Made by a program: the position numbers and the translations under genes. Below are positions 1-15,000 of a stretch of DNA of 64,000 nt, in pieces. This DNA comes from Nectonema munidae (lineage: Eukaryota > Nematomorpha > Nectonematoida > Nectonematidae): NCBI GenBank assembly GCA_030549495.1, contig JAUIRK010000994.1, forward strand, positions 186,001-250,000. The letters run 5' to 3'. The notes below the pieces were generated by a model. It was given only the letters and a program-made list of their open reading frames with translations, ran no database searches and was not told the origin of the DNA. Positions within the stretch are counted from its first letter, which is position 1. Each line of letters starts with the position of its first letter.

Positions 1-168
1 TCATAATTAAGAATTCAATTGTATCATATAAATAGTTGAATAATATTATATTAATAACTTGTCACCCTTTTTTATGACACTCTTTTGTTTTGTCTCTCTT
101 TTAATAATAAAAAAATGAAAATTTTCTAATTTCTTCTAGAAATTTTTTTCCAAAGCTCTAAAACTAAA

Positions 169-2070
169 ATGGCTGAACCCTCCCAAAAATCCTTTGTTTG
201 GAGTTTTTTCGAAAAAATATCTAACAAAGAAAGTGTTCAATGCAAATTTTGCAAAAAAGTTTTTGCTTCAAAAGGCATGTCTACTACTGGTTTAATTCGC
301 CATCTCAAAAGTAATCATGCTATTACAGAATCGAATTTCAAACATAATCTTATACACTCTCAAAAAAGACCACATTATGATGACGAAGAAGCAAGTTGTT
401 TCAAAGAGAGTTCTCGTTTATTTCCTAAGATTTTCGCAAAAAAAGAAAGTTTGTCCGAGATTGTATCAAAACTTGTATTCGTCGATCTTTTTTCTATTCA
501 TTCAATAACGAAAAGTGAATTTATTAGAAGATCGTTGAAGGAAAGAGGTTTTAAATTACCACAAAATGGCAGCGATGTTATGAAACTAGTTCATGAACAA
601 TATAAAATTGTCAAAAAAATTATAAAAGTAAAAATAAAATCTACACTTGACAAAAACGAAAAGTTCTGTGTTTCACTCGATGAATTTTCCTCATTAAGAA
701 ATAAAAGATACTTCACTCTCAATTTGCATTCAAGTCAAAGTGAGTTTTTTAATTTAGGAATGCATTCACTGCTGAAAACGCACTAGAAAAAATTAAGCAA
801 AAAATGGAGGAATCTTGATATCAATCTTCAAGATCACATTATTGCTTTTTTAAAAGATGGGGTAAGTTTGACGATTAAACTAGCTAGAATCAGCGGAATT
901 TTACATCATCAAATATGTTATGCTCATAGAATACATTTAGCCGTTTGTGATGTGTTGTACAAAGGAAATAGAAATGTGGAGACTTCAACTCATTCTTCTC
1001 CAGAAAGTAGTGATGAAGACGAATTTGAATACGAAAATGATGCTTTTAATTTTGATTTAGACAATCAAGCAATTACCGTATACCATCATTTTCTTTGTGA
1101 TTATGACAGAAAAATGGGTTTAAATTTTAATGAAATTTAAAAAAAACTCAGAAAAATTATCAAAATTTTCAAAAAATCTCCATTAAAGAATGAAATTTTG
1201 CAGAATTATGTCAAAAAAGAGTTTAAAAATGGAAAAAAAATGTGCTCTTAGACTCGAAAACAAGATTGAACAGCATAATTTCAATGGTGGAACGGCTCCT
1301 TGAAATTAAATCTTGTGTCGAGAAAAGCTTGATTGACATAAAAAAAAGTATTTCAATTTCTGATTCTGAAGCAAGTTTTTTAAATGATCTCGTGAACACA
1401 TTAAATCCAATTAAAATTACTTCCGAAAGAATCTGCAGTAGAGATTCAAATTTACTGACAGCCGAAGCTGCGCTTGACTTTATATTTAATGAAATAAGCT
1501 CTCTTTGTACCACTTTCTCTTTAAAAGTTAAAGACTCCTTACTTTCAAGAGTCAGCATGAGAAGAAACAAAGAACTTATTAGTCTTTTAGAATATTTAAA
1601 TTTCGTAAAAAATTTAGAACAGAGATCACTGAATAGTTTGACACTTTTAGATTTACCCCAAGTTCGTAAAATAGCAGGCAATGTGCTGAAGAAAGAAGGA
1701 ATGGAAAAAGTTGAAAGCTTGAATGCCAGTGAAGATATTTCCGTTGAAAGTGAGAAGAGCTTCAGAAGTTTGAATGAAAAGCTTGAAACATCAATTAAGA
1801 GTAGATTGTGTCCAAAAAAATGAAATGGTTTCAAATATTGGTGAGAGTAATTATTGTAGGGAATTAAAAGCGTTCGAAGTGACTGGGAAAATGTCAACTC
1901 AGCTAGAAAAGTTATTCAATAATTTAAAAAGTATTCCACCAACATCCACCAAGTGTGAAAGAGTATTTTCTTCAGCAGGGCTTTTTATCACGAAGCTTAG
2001 AACAAAGCTCAGTGACGAAAGCATCAATTGCTTAATCTTCCTGAGAACCTTTTTTAAAACCTCTAACTAA
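169..2070 (+). pseudogene. Broken hAT transposase with N-terminal BED zinc finger
   Basis: The reading frame opens at the ATG at 169 with a BED-type finger (CKFC about residues 26-29, then a downstream HLKSNH) and continues through an RNase H-like region, including a 'CYAHRIHLAV' stretch near 916-950 typical of hAT transposases. It ends in a hAT dimerisation domain (KCERVFSSAG near 1951-1980). The coding line is spread over several frames (169-786, 868-1140, 1242-1823, about 1830-2070), so it holds at least three frame breaks and cannot make a full transposase. The terminal repeats were not identified: the left end is at or before the window edge, and the right end may lie in the CTCGAG/TCTCGA-rich stretch near 2190-2255. 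This is a dead DNA transposon copy unrelated to the neighbouring NAD kinase gene. Confidence 0.8.
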
Positions 2071-2420
2071 ATAGATTTTACTAAAACATTTTATTTAGTT
2101 TTTTTTTGACATTTTTCAATAAATTTGAACTTTAATGATTCGTCAATATAATTTTTTTTTATTTTTTGGTTTTATTAAAAATTTAAAAAATTCTGAGAAA
2201 TCTCGAGAATTCACGATGCATATTTTTTTTCAACGAGAAATCTCGATTCCAGATATAAAGTATAAAATATTAAAGTCTAGTTGAAAGACATATTTTTCTA
2301 TAATTGAAAATTGAGTGCGATAATAAATCAAAAATACGTTAAAAATTAGGCTGTGTTTTTGAGATTTGAGTATTTCAGTGTACGTATGTCTAATGTCAAT
2401 AAGTATGTATTCGTGTGCGT

Positions 2421-2442
2421 GTATGTATGTATGTATGTATGT
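2421..2442. repeat. (GTAT)n microsatellite
   Basis: About five and a half GTAT units in a row, inside a wider GTAT/TGTA-rich stretch (2390-2540). The 64-codon frame that runs through it is low-complexity and not judged to be a gene. Confidence 0.85.
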
Positions 2443-2717
2443 CTAGATGTTTTTTGTGTCAGACATGTATTAATACAAATAAATAGGAAAGTTTGTGTCA
2501 AGAATGTCAAATGTGTATGTAAATGTATGTATGTAGGATTGCGCTAACACTAATGGTCATTCTACACCAATCCTGACCCCGACAATAGCCTTTCAATATT
2601 TTTACACATCAATACCCATTTGGAAATTCGTTGAGCACTTGTCAATCAACCATTATGCAAATTAATGAATAAATTTAAATAGTCAAAATGAGCGCGAGAG
2701 TGAAAAATTATGAGTTT

Positions 2718-2723
2718 TTTATT
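2718..2723 (-). terminator. Candidate poly(A) signal of the NAD kinase gene
   Basis: AATAAA on the minus strand, about 145 bp past the NAD kinase stop codon. It is the first canonical hexamer I see downstream; the cleavage site is not visible. Confidence 0.4.
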
Positions 2724-2867
2724 TGATGATATTGAAATATGTTTAGTAAATATTTTTCGTAACAAGATAAAAATCAAGTAAAACAAAATAGATTATTGCT
2801 AAACTGTTAGACTAGGAACCTGCACGAATTTGTATGAAAGTTAGTAAAAAAGGTTGCGTAATATATT

Positions 2868-3075
2868 TCATAGAAATGCGGAGTCGTTGGCGTTAATGCT
2901 TGTATTGTTATTCCTTTTATTTGTCTCATCGCAATCATTGTTGTTGATGTAGAGAGGGCCTTGATTGCTGCGCAAGTTCCAGTTCAGAGCATTTGTCAGT
3001 CCGAAGAACCAATCCTCAATTTGTCCACTATTGCAGAAGGTAGGAAGTGAAAATTTAGAAGTGGTTATGCTGATG
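2868..3075 (-). CDS. NADK: NADK last coding exon
   Basis: Starts after the acceptor TTGTTGCAG; its first base completes a split Cys codon. It encodes ISITTSKFSLP, the conserved IEDWF and NALNWN segment, then an Asn-rich tail ending at the stop at 2868. The tail replaces the acidic tail of the vertebrate enzyme. Confidence 0.9.
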
Positions 3076-6000
3076 CTGCAACAAAAGTATGAATGATTGA
3101 AAATGGAAGTTGAACCCATTTGACCCACTGTTTTTGGCCATTTTATAAACATAATAAAAGAAGTACCACTTTTAATAAAAATAGAAAATTGGAGTAGACA
3201 AATCACCAATAAAATAAATCATTTGGAACATTAATTTATAAAGCGTTACTGTCAATCCATTATGGCTGAAAAGGTTACGGTCGTTTTATGTCAAGTTACT
3301 AAATGTCGTATACTTTTTCTAGAATAAAATGGGTTACGGTAATTTAGTAGCACACCTACATTTTTAAGGACTTAAAGACTCAATTCAAATTTGACGTGAC
3401 TGTTCTATAAAAAAATTAAATTAAGGCAGAGAAAATATATACTGTTGTGTGGGGGAAATAAAAACAAAGATTTACCAATCAGAGATTTTAAGTTCTGTTC
3501 GATTATTTCCGTCGAAGGAAACGAAAGCAGAACCTCTACTCTCTGGAGCGAGCTTTAGATTGATTTCCACGCCACCGGGAACGACAATTGGCCGAAAACT
3601 GAGTGTGTGTGGACAGATGGGTGCGAGTATTATGGAGGGAATTGACGGATGCACCATGGATGCTCCAGCAGAGCACGCATACGCAGTGCTTCCTGTTGGC
3701 GTAGCGATTATCAGTCCTTGAGGAAAAAGACAACGCGTTTTGAAAAAATACAAGTCTTTTTAGACTGACCAAATAAAATTTGTCCTATATTTAAAACTTT
3801 AACACATATACCACATTTCAAAATAAGATGATGAATCGGTGATCGCAAGTACCTTGCACATCACGTCATCTAAATCCAATCCGATCGTAAAGTGGACGGA
3901 CACCCTCTCCGCCGGGATTTTATTTTATCCCCTTGGATTATTATGCAAACCCTTAACCAGAAAATTTTTAGGAGGGAGTAAAACTAATAAAAGATTAGGG
4001 TGAGAGTGCTTATATATGTTCTTTTTTTTAATTGGTCATTTGTACGAGAGAGTGGGATGTTCAAAGAATCGTGTAAATCAGTGTTTCCCAACAATTTCCT
4101 ACTCAACGCCCATTTAGAAGACATAATTTCAAGGAAACGCCCGCTAGTTATAAAATATATTTTCTTTTAGAATAAAAAATGCATAGATACTGTAGCACAG
4201 GGGTCGGCAAAGTGATCGATATCGATCCCTGGGGGTCGATAACAGATCTTTAGGGGTCAGTAAGATAGACAACTTATCAAATTGTGCTATGCTTTTTTTA
4301 CTTTATAGTAGTAAATCTCCTTTTTCTTTTAAAACATAGCTTAGGATATTGTATAGTATAGGATATATGAAACATTTTTGGTTTATACTTTTTATCATAA
4401 TCGATGGACATTGATTAATGTTTTAATGAAACTTTTCTATGGGGGGGGGGGGGTTTGATGTGAAGACAAATGTTCTATGACGGGGTCGTCGCGTAAAAAA
4501 GTTTGCCGATCCCTCTAGCATTATTTTTGCGATTTTTTTCATTACTTAAAATTTTATTTGCAGCACTAAATCCAATTCTACCTTACAATCGGTGGGAAAG
4601 AATAAAAGTATTTTACTCAATTCCAAATAATGGCAAGAAAATGTTAACTTTTTTTGATATCCAAAATTTATAGCTACATATATAAATTATTTTCCAAAAT
4701 ATAACTATGATAAATAATGCAAAATTCAAGAAAAAATTTAATACCCAATATTTAGGTCCTTCGGGCCATCTTTTTAAAACGCCTCTTTGAGGGCTCACTG
4801 CTCACTATGGGATGCAGTTGTGTAAATTGACAAAAAAAATGTAATTTTGTAGAAATGATTAATTTTAAAAATTTTAGAGGGCTCCACTGAAACCTCTCCC
4901 ACACGCCTGCTCAAAATCACAATAAGAAACTATTCGTAGAAAAGAATATTTTTGAATTAGAGATGTAACTTTATACAAACAAAATTTTTAAATGCGCCTA
5001 TCACCCTCAAAAAGCCTGAATAAATACAGGCAATGCTTAATACTACAAATTATACTCGATTGTGCGCGCTAAAGTAAAAAAGATAGACATCTTACCATCG
5101 CCTTGAACTTTCGTCATGAAGGTGCCATTGATATAAATCTCCAGGTTCGTCAAGTGAGAACTTATTCCCCGCTCCACTACAACCTCATTCAAAACTGTCA
5201 CGCACTTGCAATTTGAATGCAACGTCAAATTTTTCTTTTCACATGGGAGCAGGCGGTAGCATGTATCTCTGGAACAAATTTTTCCTTCTAGCCTACTTCT
5301 AAGCAAAAGCTTCGTCTTGCCTATAAAATAAACATTAAAATAGAATTTAAAAAGACATCGGAACTCATATTACCATCGTTTACAACTTTATTAGTAAGAT
5401 GTTATCATCTGTCAATCTTATTAACACGTGTCTACGATTGGTTCTAGTATAAGGGTAACTAGATCATTCATCATTTTTCAGCAATATTTCAAGACAAAAA
5501 TTCCCAATATTTAGTGAGTTTTTGACAGGGTTTGTAATGTGGAAAAATAAACTTTTATACTATTTTTTGAGCAAGTGTATGACCAATATATATCTGTTAT
5601 GTTGCAATACCAGCTTAGCTAGTCAGTCCAAAAAACAATTTGTATTTGAAATTGAGTGGATTCTTTTCTCTCTAAAAATGCTAACAGGATATGGCGTGGA
5701 AGTTTCGTTACACTTTCGCAGAAGCAACGATCAGTAAGTGTACCATCAGCCAAACAACATTGCAGCGACCGTATGATAGGCGTCAACTTATGGCTAAGAA
5801 CTACAAAAGATAGATTCACATTCTCAATTTAAAGGTCGAACCAAAAATTTGTTTCCCACTTTGCCGCCAGCAGGTTCACCTCTCCGCAAGGGTTAGGCCA
5901 CGGATGAATAGGTGTTAGTGTTGCGTGAGCAATAAAAAGATATTGAAGTTGCGTGTATCAAAGTGGACATAGTGGATTGGATTTGCGGGACTCTCACATA

Positions 6001-9000
6001 AATTGCGCGTGTGGGTCATTTGTTTAAAATTTAATGGAGGGGAGGGGGGGGAGTAGTTTCAATATTAGTACTGCGGGTTAACTTGTAAAACTACGGATAT
6101 TCGCGAATTAATTCTTAATAAATCATATAATTTATAAGGTGTCCATTCATAGCTCATATATGATTGATTGTATAAAGTGTAACATCAGCAAGTACAAGGA
6201 AAGTACGATCGAAACTTCAGTCTTGTTGGCCATGTTGTTACTGCAAAAACTGATTCAAGAAGCCAAACCGTCAATCACATTCTTTTTTAAAATAGTCATA
6301 TAAATAAAAAAAATTGTTTTAAAAATCCATTGTGTAAAAACAGTAGCATTTTCTCTATAAAAATAAAATAACTGTGTTAACTTTAAAATTGTTGGTTGGT
6401 TACGGATTTAAAAATTTCAAGTTCTGAACGGTTGCAGGTATTATATTTTTATGGCTGGTGAAGGCTAATAAATGCGGGGCGGGCGGAGGTAGGCAAATGT
6501 TTACAAGCTGCGCACGGCTCTAGTGTGTAGCTGAATGTGTTAGGTTTGATTTTTTTCAAGATATTCATCAATTACTGTTTATTACAACATTTAAGGAAAA
6601 ATATTATTAGATAAGACGTCTTTTTGATTTCATTGTTAGAATTCATTAAAAGTAAGACTCCATTAATTAAGAATAGATTCTTTGAAAAAACTCACCTCGT
6701 CTGTGAGTCAAAACACAGTCCTTTGAATATAGCGTTCAGGTATATATTTTTACTTCATTGGATTATCCTGTAGGAATTCAACTCATGAATACAATTCACA
6801 GAACAGAATCCTCATATATAGAAATATATTTTGATACAAGGGTGCAGAAGTATGAGTTGTATTCATATAGGACATTTCAATCAAATATAAAATGGACATC
6901 GGTGGTATAGTGATGCCAGTCACTGATCTCGATATTCACATGAATGATGAGTTTTTTTTAGCCTTATGGTTTCAATGAATTCTAGACCATAATTGCTCCA
7001 TTTCTACAAGTTATTTTCTACCCTCAATGTAAAATCTAAATATATGTAAACTCTCAATGTTATTCAATGATCTTACCTTCATTCTTTTTGACAAAGAATA
7101 AGTTAATAAGGGGTAAAGTAATTCATATGCATTTCATGATTAAGAGTTCTGCTCGTAAAAAAACTAGGATTTGATCAACTTGTACTTATTTTGATTCAAA
7201 TTTACTATCTGAACAAAAAATGTCCTAGAAAATATATCAAAGTTGAAATGAAAGAAGTAATAAAAATAAAATATAATAATTAGAAAAAAAACTAAAAACA
7301 GTTTAATAAAATTGAGATTTTTTCAACAAATGAAGAGTTTTTTTTGCGAGAAAGAGTTTCGTAGCAGTTAAAGTGCAAATGTCGGACTTCATACAATTCA
7401 CTTGTTTTTTTTAAGGAATAATTTTTTTTAAACTTTATTCTAGTAGTTATTTATCTGTCTAAATTTGAAATTTTAGGAATTCATAGAACGCGATCATTTG
7501 AAAACACTATTTTTTGATGGCATATTTTTTGAAAAGTGTTAGAAAAATGAGCTCATAAAAATATAAAACGGAAACAATTTTTCAAGAATTTTGCAAACAA
7601 TAAAATTTGTCTTTGATATCTCCATTAAAAATTGGTAATCTTTCTTTAAGTTAGCATGATTTAACGCCCATAAGAAATTTTTTTGTCAAAAATTTACTTC
7701 AAAAAATTAAGTAATTTCTTATACATGGATAGAAATGACAATATAGTTAACCAAATATGAAAATTCAACACAGACACACTCTTATGCATTGCCTACTGTT
7801 ATTATGTAATATAGATTTTATGTTTAATACAAAAATACTTTTGGTAAAACTTATAAAGATAATGTATTTATATCCTTCTTGAGGGTATAATCCTTCATAA
7901 AAAATTTTTTTTGAAATTTTAATCCCCGAAAAAAAGAGGTTCCTTATAAACGCATCAGGTAAATTCAGTTAGATCCGGTTTCTTTACGAAACATTTATGA
8001 TCTTATTAGTTAAAACAGCCTACTAAGCCATCATCCATTCCTGAATCTAAGAAACACGGCTACAGGGACTGAAGAAATGAAACAGGTATTTAAAAATGTA
8101 TATAGAAAAAAAAATATAAGTATGTTCTTAACAGCATTAGATAAAAATATGTAATATCCACGGTGTCTCTCTCTGTAAGGAAAGTCTTCTTCACAAATGT
8201 AGGTATTGATGCATGGTGTAACACAACAAAGCTATAATAAAAGCAACACTATCGAGTGAGCAAAGTCTTCATAATGGATAATACTATCATCTAGTGAATA
8301 TAATTCAAAATCACTTGTAATAGCAGCAATTTTTTAATTAAATAAATTCATTAGTTGATTTATCCACTCTGATTTTCTTTTCTACTAAGAAACCATATTT
8401 TTTCCTTCACATTGAATACAGACAGATGTTACCTTTAATATTGTTTTTATTGACGGTTATACTTAAATGATAAGTATATATTATTTTTATCCTTTTATAT
8501 AGAAACCTTTTATTGTTCAGGTGGGTAATTATACTTACCTTGTAGGGCTTCTTCAATTTTCGTCATAAAGTCATTGAAGTTAAATGGAGTCAGAAAGCCA
8601 AAACTTCCAAGAGAAAACGAAATTGCAGGTGGGGAGCATTTCTGGAAATAAAAGTGTCAAAATGATAGTCATTATAAGAATTCTAGAAACACATATATTT
8701 TCAAGATGTGTTCTGGTTAAAGAGCTTTGATCCCGAATGATAATTTCAAATACAATAAAAACAGTGGCCAAACGGGGCAGAAATTTGCCCGGATTAAGAA
8801 AAAAAAATTTATATTGTTACGTGCTATGAAATAATTTTTACCCCCCTCTTTAAAATTATTTCAGGTCACCATGTTTGAATTCCCAGCTACGTTACTAAAT
8901 ACAATCTCGTATTCGTTTAGAGTAGATCTCTTGGAAACAAGAGCAAGACCAAAAAATAAGTGTTTGAAATTTTAGCATTTCGTTTAAAAATATAAATAAC

Positions 9001-12000
9001 AAATTAGTTTCCAATTAAAAAGTAAATTATTAAATCCATAAGAACTTTAATAACTACTGGCATTTCTTTCGCAAGCAATTTTTTGCGAATTGGGAGTTAT
9101 GCGCACCAAGGATTTTGTATATCAAAGATTTCAACACCACATCGTTGTCAGGATTTAGTTTATTTTTATTTGATGATATGCATCAACTTTTTTTACTTCT
9201 TATCTTGATCCAAAATACAATCAAAATGCATAAATAATTACAGAAATAATTTAAACAAGATAAAAATTCTAAGAAAATTAATTTATTCCCTCTATGGGTA
9301 ATTGAATCAATGCTGGTAAAAACTTATCTAACCTTTTTCTCTTGATTAATTCATCTGATATAACACAATGTATGGGAAACAGTGGTGTTGGGCTTCCTTG
9401 ACACAAAAGTAAATAGGTACCTGGAAGAGCGATGAAGCGTGCAAGAGAGTGCCATCTCCTCCAAGAGTGATGATTAAATGAACTTGTGCTTCTATATCAC
9501 TCTTTCCTAAGATGAAATTTTTATGCATTAATAAAACTATTAAATGTATATTTGTAAATACAGTGGAACGTCGTGTTACGAAAACCTCCGTTCTAGACAT
9601 ACAAACAATTCGCATTACGAAGAACTTTTTCAAAAAAATGTGGACTTAGCTCAGAAGCGGGTTCTTTATAATTATTTAATAGCTCGAAACCTTATTAAAA
9701 AAAATAAATCAACATAAAAACTACTGTACTAAAAAAATGTACACAATTGTTTAATTGTGTGAATAATCCAATCAATGTCAGTGGAATGGATGTATCTGCT
9801 TTGTATCATTACTCACTTCCAATCTGTTTCGGGATTTGGTTTCGGAAAACACATGCTCAAACTCATTTCAATCGAAAAATCGCTATGAGACATTTCACAA
9901 AAAAAAGTTTTGCATCTCCTCAATCAACTCAATAAACTGTTCTTGAATTAAGAAGTCTTCTGAGGCCAGATTACCAATCGAGATTATAAACGGGTTTTTG
10001 ATAAATTAATATTTTCCAAATTTTTGTAGATTAGGAAAATAAAGAGACATTTATTGGCTAAGTTATGCTACGTGGTGTTTTTTGGCCCCCATGACATTTT
10101 CATTGATTAAAATCTTATTTTCATCGATATGTTCAAAAATCGAGTAAAATATTTCTTGTCTAAGAATGCGATAATTTCAGCTTCATTTTAAAAATGACAA
10201 TTTTTTATTACTGCGATCTCTTTTCATTGCAGTGCAAGATCAAGGGAATTCATAGATTCAAATATGTTCATTAAGAATCATAGGAATACACAAAAACGTC
10301 CATCAGAAAATTTTACCTGCATGTCTGGTTTAATTTCCAGAAATTGCTCGTTTTCTTTCCATAGTATCCCTTGGAAAATTTCCCTTTGGAAAGCCACCTC
10401 AAGTCTGAGTGCAGAAAGCGTTTTTCAAATTGGGAATCATTTGAATAATGCATAACTCTGAAAACAAAGAAGAGTTTAAAGCATTTGCTTTTCATTGAGA
10501 ACATTTTTCAACACATCAGGTATGGTTTTCAGTATTAAAGCTTGACGATGAATAATGCTCTGGATATCAATTACATATGGAGTTTTTTGCTTATCCAGAG
10601 TCTGTAAAATAGAATAGCAAGAAATTCCTAGAGCACGGTTAGTACACACTCCAAGTGCATGTTCTGGCTTAATACCATATGAATTTAAAAACTGTCCATC
10701 TTGTCAAATATTTCTCTTGCAGCAGTTGTTCTACTGCTAAGAGTTTCGCAAAACAAAAATAGACTACCAGGTGCTTATCATATTCATAGTTGTTTATATG
10801 TTGTTTATATAGTTGTTTTATAGATGATCTGTCGTTTCATCAAGCTGAATTGCAAAAAAATTGAAAATCGAATTCCAAATCAATAAAACCACCTCTGATA
10901 TTATGTACAGACATATCTCCTATTAGCCTTCTAAAGGTATAGTTTGATAGGAAGATATGCTTCAACTTTACAAGTTTAGGACTTATTAACACTTTCAATA
11001 TGATATCTTTGCAGCAAGATAATATCAACTGTTCTCCTATGTTGTCGGATTTTTGAAACTTTATACAAAGCTTTCGAACCACACTTAACATTTTGCAAAA
11101 ACATTCCTATGTTATCAAACTGGGATTTGTACAATCACTTAGCTTGACGTTTAAAGTAGTCAGTAGTTTTGTTTACTGAACTCGAGTTAAAGCATAATAC
11201 CTGAATCGAGGTAAAGTTGCTAATGTTAAGACATTTAGCATTAGGGGAGGAGCAAAATAGAGATGAATGGAGACGCAAAATAATGAGAGATTAGATGTCA
11301 TAGTGGTAAAAACCGGCTTCAGCGTGCTGGGGACACTAGCCATAAAATTGATTATTACTATTACTGAACTCGAGTGCTTCATTTCCAGTGCAAGCTTCAC
11401 TTGCGGGGCTTTAGAAAAGTGGATGGTAACACTTCAGAACACAAAAGACACTTACTTTCCTCTTCCCCAACAGACGTTAATGTAGTAAAACTGTTGTAAA
11501 GCAGCTTATGCAAATAAGGCGTTTGCAAAGCGCTTGCACAATTTTCCCTCAGCAACAGTGCAAAATTGTTTCCCTCTTCCAAAGTGCATGCAAATTAAAG
11601 AAGAATTTGCATGAAGTCCTATCAAGTCAATGGAAATAGTTTTTTTACAAAGATCCACTCATTTGATTAGGGTTATTACTGGAAATTTGCATAGTATATT
11701 CCAATGTATAAATACTAGTGTGTTTGTTAGAATAGACACACTTCTTCTTTGGCTTTCAATAAATGGTACCTTATTTTACTTGTCTCTGGTTAGAACATAA
11801 CAAAAACCAAATTTCAAGTGAGTCGCATATATTATTTTTTAAGCCATTATTAAGAAAAAATCACATTTACATCTAGGTCTGAAAAGTAATTAAAAAATAA
11901 AATAGTACTCAATTCAAAAGGTAAATTATTTATTCTTTTAAATTTGACTTATTGGCAAAAATCGCGTGCAATAAGTTAACGATCTACTCAGTGACCCCTT

Positions 12001-15000
12001 CTAGACTTTTTTTTACGATTAATGGTTGAGTGAAGTTTTGGGCCTTTTAAACGCAAAAAATATTTCGATTTTCTACGAGGACTGGCTCATAATTTGATTT
12101 TTTATTTTTATGAAATAAGGTATTACAATTAGAATTTAGCTTTAGACGAAATGGTCTATTAGACCAATCATTGTTGCCCTAATCGTACCAAATCCAGAAT
12201 AGATATATTGACTGTAATATATATCAGAGATGGACAAAGAAGGCTTTTTCTAATCTCATTTTTTAACGCAACTATTTTATATTTAAAGTAAAAGTAAAAG
12301 ACAATTGAAACTTTAGTGAAACATTTTCAACAAATAGACACAGTTCACCACTGCATACAACTCGTTATAGCAAAAATGATAGTTATCCTTATACCCACTG
12401 ATATAACATTTCAAGCAATCAAACCGTTAAGGGCTAAATAAATAAAGAAAGCAGTAAAAATATTTTCCCACTTAAAAATTGTTTCTTCTGAAGTGATATT
12501 GCAATCTATGATTCGCAAGAATGCAAAAATAAAACGTAGGACATACCAATCTCCACAACTCTCAAGTAAGAGACCAAGTTATCTTCTTTTAAAAGATCTT
12601 GAGGAATCTGACGAATGAACTTTCTTTCAACAATCACTTCCAAGCCTTTAACCTTAATACATTCTAGTTAGAAAAATAGTTGAGACGATTTATGAAGATA
12701 CAAAGTAAATCACAAACCCTAACCAGCTCAACGGATAAAATACATGTTAAAACCTTAATTATCCGCTCTGTTCCTTTTAAGCCAAAAGTCTACTAGGAAA
12801 ACAAATGTGTGTTAAGCAAAACCTCATGGGAAATACGCATTGCAATGTTCTCACCCGGTTTGCCATTGCGTAACTTCACAATTTTATCCATTCCATGGAT
12901 ATAAATTATTCGCTCTTGGAGAGATTGTGAATAAAGATATGAAAATGGCATATTAAACTTGGAGTATATTGTGAATAAAGATACAAAAATGCAAAATTTA
13001 AACTTGGAGTGAGATTCCGAATAAAGATATACAAATGTTAAATGTAAACATCGAAGATTGTAATGATAGGAATTTTTCGAAGAATAAATTAAAGAGTCTG
13101 CTATTTTGAGGGACGTCTACCAAGGATGACTAATGGAATAAAGAAGAAAAAGAAGAAAGTTTCAGAGGAGCCAAATGTCATTAAAATTAAGCACCAAAGA
13201 CTCACGTTTAATAATTCAGGGCAACAAAAGTTGATTTCAAAATTCTTCCAATGGTTTTCAGTGATTTTAATTATGGAATAATTAAAGAGACATAATTAGC
13301 CCTTTCATTATGACTAAAAAATTGACATACATTTTTTTTCTAAAATCGCTTTTTCTAGCCATTATTATTTTTCTGTTGTAAGAGAGGATACACTTTTTAA
13401 AATTTTTAGGTGTATTTATTTTTTTTAAAGAATAACTTTCTACCTTTTTTTTATATACCTCCTTCACTTGTATATCATAATTATTTATAATACTCAGTAT
13501 GAATCCTTGGAGATTATTGTTTTCTAGCTCTCAAACAAGTTAATTATTTAGAAACTCTAGCTTAAAAGTTTATTTGTTAGTTGGTCAGCTAATTAGTTAG
13601 TAGGTCAGTTAGTCGGTTAGTCAGTTCGTTAATTTAGTTAAACACTTAGCTAGTCAGTAAGCTATTTTTGTTAATATTCATAATGCATAAAAATACATTT
13701 TTTTTAGTGAGAGGGAGGGGTGGAAGATAAACAATAAGTACCATATTTTTATACAATTATTTTGCATTTTAGGGTTAGTAAGTTCTTTCGAAAAGGTATT
13801 AAATTTCTTATTTGTTTTTGATGAAATCATGTTCTCTAAAAATAAGATAAATTTTGGAAGGGATACGGAGTGCCTGTTGAAGTATTGTCAAAAATAGTTT
13901 TTAATAAAACGCCCTTATACAGATGTTAAAGATTTTCGTGTTATTATTGAAAAGCCAGAGGTTATCGCAGGGGTGTCCAACACGCGGCCCGCAAGGCAAA
14001 TTTCTGCGGCCCTCTAAGAAAATGAGATAAGGTTGATGTTAAATTATATAGATATTAGTTTATAAAAATTTCAACAAATTTGTTACAAAAACTTTAAGTT
14101 TCTATCAAAATATAGATAGGATTATGATTTTTAAAATATCATTGGAGCTTAAACAAATTTTTTCTAAATTTTATTCCCAAATTCTACTCAATTCTTGATG
14201 GAAGCCAGTTTCCAAAGCTGATTCATTTGGTCAAAAAAATAGTTTGTATGTTTGGGAGTACGTATAAATGCGAGAAATTTTTTTCACTGATGAAGCTTAA
14301 CAAAAATTATTTGCACACAAGACTGACCGATGAAAACTTAAAATCTTCTCTACGGATAGCTGCATCAAATAAAATCAAACCACAAATTGACGTTTTGGCA
14401 AAAGACAAAAGATGTCAAAGAAGCTCTCAATGATACAAGTGAACTGTAAATAGATTACAAGTATTAATTTACTTAATATAAAATAGCATATTGACACATT
14501 AATCCCAATGTTTTCATTTGAAAAATTTGAATTTGAATTATTTGTAAAAGTGAGAGACAGCTTTTATAAATAAAAATAACTCTTTCAATTAACTACTCAT
14601 TTTATGTTTAATTTTCATAAAAATTGTGATAATCAGTAATCAGGATAAAAAAGTTTCTGATAAATATTTTATAAAAAAATTATTGTTATTTTTTTAAATA
14701 AGTGCGGCCCGACCGTGTCCAATAACTTTTCTAAATGGCCCGCTGCTTGTTTTAGTTGGACATCCCTGGGTTATCGTATCAGAAATGATAAGAAAAGCGG
14801 TATATTGAAACTTATATCACATTCACTATTCCCTCCACAATCATACCTACACCGTAGTTATCTACACGCGTTAAGCATAAATGATAGATCGTTGGTTATC
14901 TTATCTGAAAGAAATCTGAAAAAAGCAAAACACAAGAGTTTACCGATTTAGAAGTTATATTATGCAATGAATTATTATCATTACAAAATTAACGTTCACG

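Noticed and set aside
1223-1897. 224-codon minus-strand frame
   Set aside because: Antisense of the hAT transposase, which has recognisable motifs on the plus strand.
2353-2547. 64-codon frame rich in Val, Cys and Tyr
   Set aside because: It is a translation of the GTAT microsatellite.
3449-3721. 90-codon plus-strand frame over an NADK exon
   Set aside because: Antisense shadow of the conserved TPTGSTAY exon.
4078-4100. CAGTGTTTCCCAAC as a hAT end
   Set aside because: No inverted partner or target duplication could be found nearby.
6893-6945. tRNA-like TCGGTGGTATAGTGATG
   Set aside because: Resembles an A box, but there is no B box or acceptor stem at the right distance.
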